The position numbers were made by a program, and so were the translations under genes. Of a DNA stretch of 64,000 nt, positions 30,073 through 40,473 are shown in pieces. The notes under the pieces are model-generated. The model was given only the letters and a program-made list of their open reading frames with translations. It did not search any database and was not told where the DNA came from. This stretch comes from Tritrichomonas musculus (lineage: Eukaryota; Parabasalia; Tritrichomonadida; Tritrichomonadidae): the NCBI GenBank assembly GCA_039105265.1, contig JAPFFF010000012.1, positions 2,480,001 through 2,544,000 on the forward strand, written 5' to 3'. The stretch's first letter is position 1, and each line of letters opens with the position of its first letter.

Positions 30073-30192
30073 ATGTCAGTTTTTTCTAAAAATGAAGATT
30101 TAGTTGATTGGTTTCATAAATATAAAAAGAACAATATTTCAGTTACTGAAGGATTTCGTCAAAAAGAAAAATATTATTTGTATAACACATAG
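30073..30192 (+). CDS. Possible small ORF, 39 residues
   Basis: ATG TCA GTT opens MSVFSKNEDLVDWFHKY and runs 39 codons to TAG. The residue mix is protein-like, and the ATG is preceded by TTTCATTCCAAATCAA, a good trichomonad-style initiator with an 11-12 base leader. It may be a short gene or the start of a truncated one. No family is recognised. Confidence 0.3.
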   Translation: MSVFSKNEDLVDWFHKYKKNNISVTEGFRQKEKYYLYNT

Positions 30193-30625
30193 TATACCCA
30201 TTTAAATGGAATCTATATTTTTTAAATGATACAAACATATAAGAAATCGATATATATTGAATTTTCAATAAAGTTTTTATTTCAACTATTACATTTTATA
30301 ATATTGGATATATAATATATAAATTATATATTAAAATTATTAAATAAATTATTTATTGAGATAAATATAAATTTGTTTAATTTTATTTTTTATTCAATTT
30401 TGTTGTACTACCTTTTTATATTCAAAATAAAACAAATTTTCTGAATTAATAAAATGATCGGAAAAATTTATACAAAAATCGATCTCCACAGCTGAATTAT
30501 AGGAATTTATTACCAACATCAATTAGAAATATTTTTATTATAGCAAGTATCAAATCTATTGATAAATTTATCAATTATTTTACAGCTGTTACTCTTTTTA
30601 CTAACCATAAATGCTCATTTTTCTT
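30193..30625. other. AT-rich non-coding, nothing seen
   Basis: No ORF, inverted pair or tandem repeat stands out here. Confidence 0.5.
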
Positions 30626-32397
30626 AGAGGTGCGGACAGGGTGAAGTGATTTAGATTCGCACAAAAATTCGTATATATTAATTATTTTTTATGAGCATTA
30701 TAATGATATAATTTTTTTTTATTTTCGTCCACGGGGCCGACTTGTGGTGATATATGATTTTTTTTCTGAGGTAGAAAAATATAAACCACTGAAAAAAATA
30801 TAAAAATATGTAAACTATAGAAATTATGTAATTAATAGAAAAATCTATTATTTAGAAGAAAAAAAGTAATAAAAACATGATAAAAATCATTTTTATACTA
30901 TTTTAAAGAATGTGTCTCGTTTGTTATTATCTAATTATTAATGTATGATATAGTTTCCACTTAAATTGGCCCATAAAAAAATTGAGAAAATGAAAATGGG
31001 CCAAATTTATATAAAAAAATTTTTTTAAAATTATATTATTAATATATAATTGTTATATATTTTATATATATCATATAATTATTATAATATAATAAAATAA
31101 TAAATTACATATTAAGATATGAATTTAAATGCAACGACTCTCAATTATTATTTACTATATTCTCAATTTTATTCTCGAAGATTTTTTTATTCAAAATTTA
31201 TGAAAAAAAAAATTAATGAAAAAAACTTTCTACATTTGATTTAAATTTTAATTAAACTTCAAAATATATAAAGAAAATTATTTATTTCATTTCTCTCAAA
31301 TTAACATTTTACAGTAAGGTTGTAAAATTCAAAAACGTCTCAAAAGAGGAAAATCTACTTTTTCATAGAAAACGATTAAAATGAATTTAAAATAAAAGTC
31401 AAAATAACGAATTTAATTCAAATTTAGATTTTCCTTTATAGCGTTGCAAAAATGGAAAATCCACTTTTTGAATGATGCTCATTTTTTCATATAGAGATAG
31501 GAAAACACTATTTGATGAATATAATGTCGCAAACAGCTGTGTGATAAACTTAATCATGGAAATATTATTTCTTAAAACGGTAGGTTTAAACAAGATTTTC
31601 TCTCTATTTCTTTATTTCTTTCATTTTTATTAATGAAAATTTTTTTCTCAAAAAGTCGATTTTCCTATTTTGAAACGTTTTCCAATTTTGAAACCTTACT
31701 GTATGAAAAGCGCTTTGAAATTATAATTGTTCAATATTTAGAATATACAGTTATATAAAGTTTATTAATTGCTTATATTTATTTTAAATATTTTTATAGT
31801 ATATATAATATTATTAAAAGTTATATAATTTATGATATACATATAAATATAAAAAGATATTTGCTTAATATTTTAATAAAAATTTTTTATTGAAAAAAAA
31901 TCGTTATTAATGTTTATGATTTTAAAATTGATATTTGCAGCTCAGCCCCCTGAATCAAATTAAACTATATTTAGCATATCTTTATTAAATTAAATGTAAT
32001 ATATTTAAATGTAATTATAATCTAAATAAATTCTTTATTTATTTAGATATTTCAAAAAAATATGTAAAAATTCTTTAAAATGAACTTTTTAACAAAATAT
32101 GAAATATTTATAAAATAACAAAATGCATGATTAATCATTAATTTCCAATATATATAATAATTAATCATTATAATTTCAATCAATCCATCAGGTGGCTGGA
32201 TTGGGTTATTTTCATAGGATACTTGTTTGTGTTATTATAACTTATATAATTGATATTTTAAAACATTTAAATAATAAATATATAAAATAATTGCACTAGA
32301 ATATAATATCAAAATGTTATTTAGTAATTATTAATACATGAAAAGATATACATATTCTTATAAACGTAAAAAATTTAAGGTAGGTGTCCGCACCTCT
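30626..32397. mobile_element. Candidate element with 13-bp inverted ends (1.77 kb)
   Basis: AGAGGTGCGGACA at 30626 and its exact inverse ending at 32397 bracket AT-rich DNA containing another miniature element. No target duplication is evident. A GC-rich patch (CGTCCACGGGGCCGAC) at about 30725 stands out within it. A G/C-rich 13-mer pair is unlikely by chance in DNA this AT-rich, but the call is provisional. Confidence 0.4.
31312..31701. mobile_element. Mariner-type miniature element (390 bp)
   Basis: The terminal repeats are about 55 bp, imperfect, and begin CAGTAAGGTT. CAGT tips are common in Tc1/mariner elements. TA flanks lie at 31310-31311 and 31702-31703. An internal copy of the GGAAAATCNACTTTTTG subterminal block lies at about 31455. 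Coding capacity is absent. Confidence 0.65.
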
Positions 32398-32613
32398 TTT
32401 TTCTTTCTTAATTTATTATTTTTAATTCTGATTCATAGTATATTTGCTTGATTAGAGTATGTTTGGATTTAAAGCAAGTATTAGAATATTCATACATATA
32501 ACCAGTATTTTATTCAGATAAAATTATTATTTTCGCCCTTTTAAAATTTTAAACTTTTTTATATGGTAACTTTTTCAATAATATCAAGACTATTTTCGAT
32601 CTATTTTTTATTT

Positions 32614-33279
32614 ATGGGAAGAAGAAAGCGAACATATAAAATTACTTCAATAATTGTGCAAGCAGGAGATGAAGTTGCTGATTTCAAGCTTGATTCAAAC
32701 GAAGATTTCGAAATCCCTAAAAATCAAATTAATAAAATAATGAATAACATGAAAAAACAAATTGATAGCATAATTGAAAGTAAAAATTATAATACAGAAT
32801 TCTCAAATGCTAACATGTCCTCAAATAATCAATATTATGATAAAAACGACAACTGTGAATATGCCCAAACAGTGGTTTACTATAACAACATCAATGTCCC
32901 AATCAAGAAAAGACAAACTTATCAACAAATTAATATAGAAATTAAAAGAGAAAATGATGAACTATTGGATAAAACTGAAGATCAACAGATTACTATAGAA
33001 ATAAAAAAAGAAAGTGATGAACTGTTGGACAAAACTGATGATGAAATTTTAATCAAAGATATTATTCCAATTAAAAAAAGAATTGATTATCAATTTGATG
33101 AAAAGAAAGATGACCAATTAGATAACATTGTAATGATAGCCAATCCTTTGAATTCCTCGAATGATGAAGGCTATCTAAAAAATCAGGAAAAAACTATAAA
33201 TAATTTAAACACACCTGATTTTGAAGGATATTTGACAGCTCTAAATAAGTTGTTTGAAGTAAATAATCAGTCAAAATGA
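32614..33279 (+). CDS. Hypothetical acidic/basic protein, 221 residues
   Basis: I chose the Met at 32614 (MGRRKRTYKITSIIVQ). An upstream in-frame ATG at 32563 would add 17 Phe/Ile-rich residues that look like translated leader. The N-terminus is strongly basic. The rest is charged and Asn-rich, with a duplicated segment of about 22 residues: INIEIKRENDELLDKTED and then ITIEIKKESDELLDKTDD. The repeat and high charge suggest a coiled or disordered protein. No signal peptide or membrane span is seen with the chosen start, and no family is recognised. It lies alone between mobile-element debris. Confidence 0.5.
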   Translation: MGRRKRTYKITSIIVQAGDEVADFKLDSNEDFEIPKNQINKIMNNMKKQIDSIIESKNYNTEFSNANMSSNNQYYDKNDNCEYAQTVVYYNNINVPIKKRQTYQQINIEIKRENDELLDKTEDQQITIEIKKESDELLDKTDDEILIKDIIPIKKRIDYQFDEKKDDQLDNIVMIANPLNSSNDEGYLKNQEKTINNLNTPDFEGYLTALNKLFEVNNQSK

Positions 33280-33520
33280 AACTTTCTTTAGCAAACGTAT
33301 AAATTTGTTTATTAAATAAAATTTTTTGTTCATTATGTTCTCTTTTATATCATTATATGCTTCAATAGATTTTTTGTTTTAAGTAATTATTGTTTCTTAT
33401 TATAAAATATCAAACATATTATATTTTTAAAATGATGAATAACATTTCATATTAAAATGATAAAAAAATTACAAGGTCTGTATAATTAATATATCCAAAA
33501 ATGACAAATAACAGAAAGTA

Positions 33521-33789
33521 GCATTGAAAAAAATACAAGTTGATTTAACAGGCAAGGATATACAAATTATTGTCATTCGCAAAGTTTCGATAATGGAAAG
33601 TTTGCATCATCCATATCTGATTGAATTGATTAAAATAACAAATTCACCAAAAGAAGGACAAACATATCGCACTTTAGATGAATCTTGAAAGAAGATAGAG
33701 TAAAAAGAAAACATGAAAAAAATTGAATGGAGCACAACAAAACAACATTATTTATCGAGATCCGAAACCAGAAAATATTTTTTTAGATG
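33521..33789 (+). pseudogene. Protein kinase pseudogene, related to the kinase at 50.3-51.3 kb
   Basis: The frame reads ALKKIQVDLTGKDIQIIVIR and then SIMESLHHPYLIELIKIT, closely matching ALKKIQVDLTDYDMQINFIR and SIMASLHHPCLIELLGIT of the intact kinase. After a stop and frame changes, YRDPKPENIFLD corresponds to HRDLKPENIFLD. The Gly-rich loop and everything after the catalytic loop are missing. It is a decayed paralogue fragment. Confidence 0.8.
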
Positions 33790-34637
33790 TCCAAAGAACT
33801 TATTCAATCGAATTTTAAATGTAGTTAATAAGCCAAATTCCAAAAGAAGCTCCAGAATTTTAGGTTTTGTTTTTTAAAACCATATTAGGTATAATCACTC
33901 AATCCACTTTTACTACAAAAAAAATACAGTATTTTTGTAGTACTACAAAACTATTCAATTTTGTATTTTGCCTTGTATTATTTTTATTTTGCCTTATTAT
34001 TATAGCTTTATTACTCTACTAGAGATATTTTTTTGTTTTTTTCCGCAATGTTAATTTTTTAAATTATTTTTATCTACAGCTCGGAATTACTACTGCAGGC
34101 CCATTCAATTTTTTGTCTTCTTATGACTGCGATTTGGGATTTTGCTCAAAATTGTCAAATTAATTAAAAATAAATATCATATTCAATATTAGTAGATTAT
34201 AATGTTAATATAAAAACATAAGAATTTAGTTACTCATATTTTCTGAGAAACAAAAATTGATAAGATTTTATTGAATTTTTAAATTGAGAAAATTCTGAAT
34301 AAGATTATTTTTTTCCTCATTCAATTTTAATATACATATATAGTTGCGCAGCATTAATTTTGTAGTTCCGGACCTCATTTAACTCTTACAATATATATCA
34401 TTATATTTAAATTATAAATATAAAACAAAAGTATTTTTTTATCGTTTCACCACCCATTTTTCAATTCCTATTAATGTATAAATCAAAAGGTATGGAAACT
34501 TCTATCCACTCGACAGATCATTTTTCTTTCAAATTATAATTTTTAAACGATAGTATTAGTGATAAATATAATATAAAAAAGACATATTTTTCGAGAGGAA
34601 TTTAAGATAAAAATAAATTATTTTTTTGTAAAAAATA
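33790..34637. other. AT-rich non-coding, no gene
   Basis: It may include further unrecognisable kinase-pseudogene sequence. No repeat pair was found. Confidence 0.5.
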
Positions 34638-34639
34638 TA

Positions 34640-35530
34640 GGTGTGGCGATCGGAAGTGAAGTGTCAAAAAATTGAAATAAAACTAAAAAAATCCATAGAT
34701 CATAAATTAAACCAATTAATTAAATGTTGCATCCTATATTGATTATATATTTTGAATAAAAAATAAAATTCTATGTGCGAAATTTAAGATATAAAATAAA
34801 TGATTTTTTCATTCAATTTTATGACATGTTATATAAAAAATATGATTTGTTTTATGCTTTATATAAAAAATTTATAAGCCATTCGCATATTAAACCACTT
34901 GAATATTTTTAAATAGCTTAAATTTATCAGGAAAAAATATTGAAACTTACAAAATAATAAATAAAATATTATTTTTTTTATCATTTCATATAAATCAATC
35001 AAGAAATTGGAGAAAGGAATTTATAATGTTCTATAGAATAGGAATAAACAATTTTTTTTTAATTCATTATGAATAAAATATAAAAATTATTTATACCAAT
35101 TCATTCAAAACTGGCAAAAACGAATTGACTTTTGTTTTTACTCCTTTGTAAAATATTTATTTTATTTTTTTAAGCACAAGTTACTTATATTATATAATTC
35201 AAATTATCATTTCAAAATTGAATGTTCTAAAAATTATATTTTAGGGAAGCTACTTTCTTTTTTGGTGTCATATGTTTTTTCTTTAATATTGTTTACTCGA
35301 GAATCTTTACATAAGTTGGAAAAATTTAATAAAGTTTCATTTTTCATTAGGAAAAAACGATTATTTTCAATTGAATTTCATATTTATTCATATCTTGGAA
35401 ATGCTACATAGAATTTTAAAAATAATAATTTTATAAATATTATATTACAATTTAATCCCCCAATACAAAATATCATCCAATTCTATGGATTTTTCATTTT
35501 TTCTGACACTTCACTTCCGATCGCCACACC
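34640..35530. mobile_element. TA-flanked miniature element (891 bp)
   Basis: The inverted ends of about 35 bp begin GGTGTGGCGATCGGAAGTGA and are nearly perfect. TA lies at 34638-34639 and 35531-35532. The interior has no ORF. It is probably mobilised by a Tc1/mariner-superfamily transposase. Confidence 0.75.
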
Positions 35531-35631
35531 TATTAAAAAATTGAATCCTAATCTTGTTATCAAAATTCAAAAAACAATTTTTTTTTATTTTTTTAATTAT
35601 ATTATTTTTAAATAGAATTATATATAGTTAT

Positions 35632-38372
35632 GTTTGTTTTGAGGAAACTGTTAGTTTTGAAGGAAAATCTGACAAAAAGACGTTAAGGAAAAAATCTATT
35701 TTATTTGCTTTTTTTCCAGCAACAAATGAATAATTTGATTTTTTAAGTAATAGCAAATTATCAACAAACTAACATGAATTAAAATAACCGATGAAATGAA
35801 CGTTTATAAATTCATACAAAAAGATATCAGATTTGATGATCAAAAATAAAAGTCAATTAAAACAATTAATTTTATGATTTGCGTGTTTAAAACAGATTAA
35901 TTTAACAATATTCGGTATTTTTAGCCTATTCTAAATCGCTGGCGATGAGATAGTTTGAATAAATAGTTTTTTTTTTATTATCATTTTTATTTTGATAATA
36001 TTTTCTTAAATATCAATTATTTTTTTAGAAAAAGCAATGTAAATATAAGATTATCATTCATTATATATATTTCTATTATCAGCATTTCATAATTCTCAAT
36101 ATATATGAAAATTGCTGGGTTTTTTAAAAAAGTCATCAAAAATGAATTGTTCAATTTTATAACAGAAAAAATAAAAACTGCATAGCAAAAAATATAATAC
36201 GCATGGTTTTGAAATAAGATACTAGCATAATATCACTTTTTTAAATCCCTGTAATAATAAAAATGAAAAAACGTGTTTTTAATTGATTGCTTCTTGGAAG
36301 CAAAAATTTCTGGAATATTGATATTTAAGGTGAAAATTATATGCTCAATAGTATAATATTATTAAATATAAAATTATATAGATGAAACTTACTTTGTCTT
36401 GAGGAAAATTCACTTTTTTCTAAAATTCAATACCCTTACAAATTAACTGTCATTTTTTTTTGCGGAATAAACGTACGTATAATTTTCATTTAAAATTTTT
36501 AAAATTTTTTTTTGAATAAACTCAATTCAAAAAAGAATTGTCATTTACAAAATATATTATTTTTAATTTATAATTAGTAATCCTTTAGATTTTATTAGAA
36601 AGAAATATGCTTTATAAGAAAATCTTATTTTTTATGAAAAAGTGAATATAATCTAATTTTGAAAGAGTGATCGTAAATCATAAAATTCACCCATTTTTTT
36701 ATACAAGTTCCTTTGCTCAATTTCTACTTAAATCTTGCTTCTGAAACATCGAGACCAAAATATTATTACAGTTCCTAAGTGTATAGATGATCTCAATTCG
36801 TTGCTAATTCAAATTTGAAAGATTATTCGATGACGATATTTATTTTTTTCGATTCTTTTTAATTTTATGGTTTTTACTAAACATATTCTTTATAATCATT
36901 CTCTTATTATGCTTTTTATTTGACTCTTTTTGCTTTTTTTAATATTATTCCATAAAGATTTAAAATCGCTATAATTTGATTAATTTGTGCTTCCAATGTG
37001 CGTTTTAGATAATACTTAAGTATAATACTTAAGTATGAATCTTAATTTTATATAATAATCACTCAAAAATTTCAATTTTAGCTTTTTTTAAATAAAAAAA
37101 TATAGAAAAAGTCGATGAATAATGAGATTTATATTAAAAAAATGGTATAAATAAATTTAATATTATTTATAATTATATTATAACTATAAATATTGGGATT
37201 TAATTCGAATTTTTTATTAATAAAAAAATTGCTAACGATTAAAAAAACAAAATTCGTTATAACTTGGGCATTAAATAATATAGGATATAATGATTTAAAT
37301 CCCCAAAGATTTTATCCAAATATTTGTTAAATATAAAGAAAAACCTCATTTACATGTAAAATCAATAATAAACGGTCAAAATTCTAATAAAAAAAAAATT
37401 ATTTCAAAAAAATTCAATGGGAATAAAAAGAATTGTCAGATTTTGAGAGAGAAAGTAAAATTATTTGTGAGAAAATTTTTCAAAAATTTCTTCTTACGTT
37501 TACTCGTACGTTTATTCCGCAAAAAAAAATGACAGTTAATTTGTAAGGGTAAACTTATATAAAAGATGCAAAAGTATAGGTTTTCAATGCGTTTTGGCAT
37601 TTATTTTCTTTCTCATATTTATTTAAAAGATTATTAATCTATTTTGATACTTATTTTAAAAAATCAATTAATCATTTAAGAATTTTCCTTTTAAATCAAT
37701 TTTATTTCGACATTTTCAAGAAATGAGCTGTTAAAACACATCACTTCTTTCATAATCAAAATTTTCTTCATAACACAAAACAATACCTCATATTCATTAT
37801 AAATCTTATTTTTTTTTATCTTGTTATTGATAGCTGGATAGACGAAACATACGAATTAAAACAATTTCCAAATTTAAGTTTTCTGGAAACAAAATATTGT
37901 CAATTGGAAAGTGGTGGTATGTTTAAATATGTAATTACTATATGATTAAATTTTAGTTAATTGGATAAAGAAACAATTGATATTTAAGTAAATATTATCA
38001 AAATAAAAATGATAATAAAAAAAAAAACTATTTATTCAAACTATCTCATCGCCAGCGATTTAGAATAGGCTAAAAATACCGAATATTGTTAAATTAATCT
38101 GTTTTAAACACGCAAATCATAAAATTAATTGTTTTAATTGACTTTTATTTTTGATCATCAAATCTGATATCTTTTTGTATGAATTTATAAACGTTCATTT
38201 CATCGGTTATTTTAATTCATGTTAGTTTGTTGATAATTTGCTATTACTTAAAAAATCAAATTATTCATTTGTTGCTGGAAAAAAAGCAAATAAAATAGAT
38301 TTTTTCCTTAACGTCTTTTTGTCAGATTTTCCTTCAAAACTAACAGTTTCCTCAAAACAAACATAACTATAT
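35632..38372. mobile_element. Element with ~400-bp inverted arms (2.74 kb)
   Basis: The arms at about 35632-36027 and 37966-38372 are almost perfect inverse copies, containing for example CTAAATCGCTGGCGATGAGA. Another TA-flanked element sits in the middle. Near the right inner edge (about 37818-37945) an open stretch reads LVIDSWIDETYELKQFPNLS and onwards without a start, possibly a gene remnant. No clear target duplication could be chosen in the AT-rich flanks. Family unknown. Confidence 0.7.
36433..37549. mobile_element. TA-flanked element nested in the long-armed element (1.12 kb)
   Basis: The inverted ends of about 46 bp begin CCCTTACAAATTAACTGTCA and include GCGGAATAAACGTACG. TA lies at 36431-36432 and 37550-37551. 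The CCC tips and TA target recall the pogo-like element at 16.5 kb. It has no coding capacity. Confidence 0.75.
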
Positions 38373-38723
38373 TATTTCATTTATTCATTAAATTAACTAG
38401 TATTTCAGAATTAAAATACTTTTATTTTTTAATTTGATTTATTTTTATTATCTGTTTGCTAAATATTATTTTGGATATTTAGATTCTTATATTCCATTTT
38501 TTTCAATATATTGAATTTGTAAACTTCACAAATATAATAAATATAAATATCTTGGAAATTTCTAATTAAAATACTAAAATATATTTTTAAATATTTATTA
38601 TAATTATACTAATAAATAAATAATTGAGGAAAATAAAAATTATCAAACAAATGGGAGTGTAGTTACCTTTTTTTAAAAAATATTGAAAATTTTGAATAAT
38701 GAAAAATTCATTTTCATCCAAAT
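38373..38723. other. Upstream region of the 528-residue gene
   Basis: AT-rich; nothing but the initiator-like motif at its end is seen. Confidence 0.5.
38714..38719 (+). promoter_or_regulatory. Initiator-like TCATCC motif
   Basis: TCATCC sits 10 bases before the ATG at 38724, in TTTTCATCCAAATATG. It matches the TCA-Py-(T/A)-type trichomonad initiator only approximately, but the short spacing fits. Confidence 0.4.
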
Positions 38724-40310
38724 ATGGAATTATATAAAAGTTCTCAGTCATATGCAGATAGTGATCGTGCCGAACACGATCGAATTCCAATTGAGCAAAT
38801 TAAAGAAAGTACATTTCTTTTAAGTGATTTTATTCTCCATAATGACATATCAGAAGAAAATATAATTCAATATATTGAAAAATTAACATTACTTGTAGAT
38901 AAAGGTGCCGAAATAAAAGCTTTAAATAATAAAAACGTTCTTTCAGATATAACTGCCTATTATACAAATAAATTGAAACAATACTATTACATAGACAAGG
39001 TAAAGCAAAATAAGAATCCACTTAATAATCAACTCGACCCATTTTTATTATTATTGAAAGCTATGTCAAAATCAAATGATGCAGAGTGCCATGAGTGTGC
39101 ATCTAAATCCCAATTTCATATAATCTTACAAGAAATCCTTAAGAATTCAAAAGAAGTGCACATTTTAGATTTGGTAATTCAAAATGTATTGAAATTTGCT
39201 TATGAAAAACCCCTCACCGCAAGTTTATTTGATTATGAATTAATGATTACTGAATTGTACGGCAAAATTTATGTTAATTATTTTGTTTTACATGCAGAAG
39301 ATAAATATATGATTTATACAGAAGAGCAAAAACCTTATGTTGTTAAAAATGTTTGCATTCCAGCTTTTGAATGTGTTCTTGTTTTATTGGTTTCAAATCC
39401 AGTTAAAATGCAAAAATTGGAAGCTTATCTGCATCGCATTATTGTTTCTGTAGGTCAAATATTGGAGAATAATAGATCTGAGAATATTACGGATATTTTT
39501 TATTATGAATTAGATATGATACTTTACCAAATTAATTATATATTTAAAAATACAAAGCAAACAATTTCTGATCGATTTACTACCATTAAGATAGTTTCAC
39601 GAGTAATCGATTGTCTTTACATAAATGAAGAAATAGCATACAAATCTCTAGAATGTCTCAAATACCTGACAATGTACTTTTCTGGAGCATTTGCTGTCAT
39701 TAGGGAAGAAAAATTCTCTACTTTTCGACCAAATATTGAGAGTGAAAAATGTATTAAACGTTATTGTTTGGTTTGGTCAACTGCTGTCAGATCGTTATTA
39801 GGCCCAAATACCCCTTCTAAAGGAAGGCAGCAATCAGCCAAATTATTCATTCAAAAATATATGCCAGATTTTCTTAAATTCCTTAATCAAGTTAGTCAAA
39901 AGAGTGAAGATTTTGAATATCAAGCCATTTTATCTTTAACTTTTATTTCTTTAGCAAATTATGATGATGATACTTCAATAGGGCTTATTATTGCTGCTGA
40001 GCCAAAAATTATTTATAGAATAAGCAGAATTATTGAAGAAAGAAATCCAGAATATTTGTTTGTTGTTAGTATGGCACTTTATAATATTATTTCTCACTTT
40101 ATTAAAAGTGGACCATCTAAATACCCAGATCTTAAAGATGATTTTTCTATATATCAAGAAGATATTGTTAATGGAATAAATGACATGAAATGTTTGTATG
40201 AGCCTTCAAATAAAAATGAAGCCGAAATGATAGATGCATTTATTAGAAGAATAGAAGAAGGATTTGCTTTTATTGGAAATCAACAGCAAAAATCAGGTGA
40301 AGCTATATAA
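38724..40310 (+). CDS. Helical-repeat hypothetical protein, 528 residues
   Basis: ATG is at 38724 (MELYKSSQSYADSDRAEHDR), with an initiator-like motif just before it. After a charged N-terminal 25 residues, the whole protein is predicted by composition to be alpha-helical, with regularly spaced Leu/Ile and no low-complexity segment. This is the pattern of an armadillo/HEAT-like solenoid. No signal peptide, membrane span or catalytic motif is seen. Such proteins are usually scaffolds or adaptors, but I do not recognise a specific family. The stop codon lies in TATATAAATAAA, so a TAAA-type polyadenylation signal could overlap it. It converges on the BEACH gene with about 160 bp between the ends. 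Confidence 0.8.
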   Translation: MELYKSSQSYADSDRAEHDRIPIEQIKESTFLLSDFILHNDISEENIIQYIEKLTLLVDKGAEIKALNNKNVLSDITAYYTNKLKQYYYIDKVKQNKNPLNNQLDPFLLLLKAMSKSNDAECHECASKSQFHIILQEILKNSKEVHILDLVIQNVLKFAYEKPLTASLFDYELMITELYGKIYVNYFVLHAEDKYMIYTEEQKPYVVKNVCIPAFECVLVLLVSNPVKMQKLEAYLHRIIVSVGQILENNRSENITDIFYYELDMILYQINYIFKNTKQTISDRFTTIKIVSRVIDCLYINEEIAYKSLECLKYLTMYFSGAFAVIREEKFSTFRPNIESEKCIKRYCLVWSTAVRSLLGPNTPSKGRQQSAKLFIQKYMPDFLKFLNQVSQKSEDFEYQAILSLTFISLANYDDDTSIGLIIAAEPKIIYRISRIIEERNPEYLFVVSMALYNIISHFIKSGPSKYPDLKDDFSIYQEDIVNGINDMKCLYEPSNKNEAEMIDAFIRRIEEGFAFIGNQQQKSGEAI

Positions 40311-40473
40311 ATAAACTAAAAAAAAAGTTTTCCTTTCGATATGAAGTTTTGATATATATATTATCTTGTTTATTTCAAAAGATAATAATAGTAAATAGCA
40401 ATAAAATTATATAATACAAACAGTTTAGCATAAATAATATTAAAATACCAACAAATAAAAAATAATATTATAT

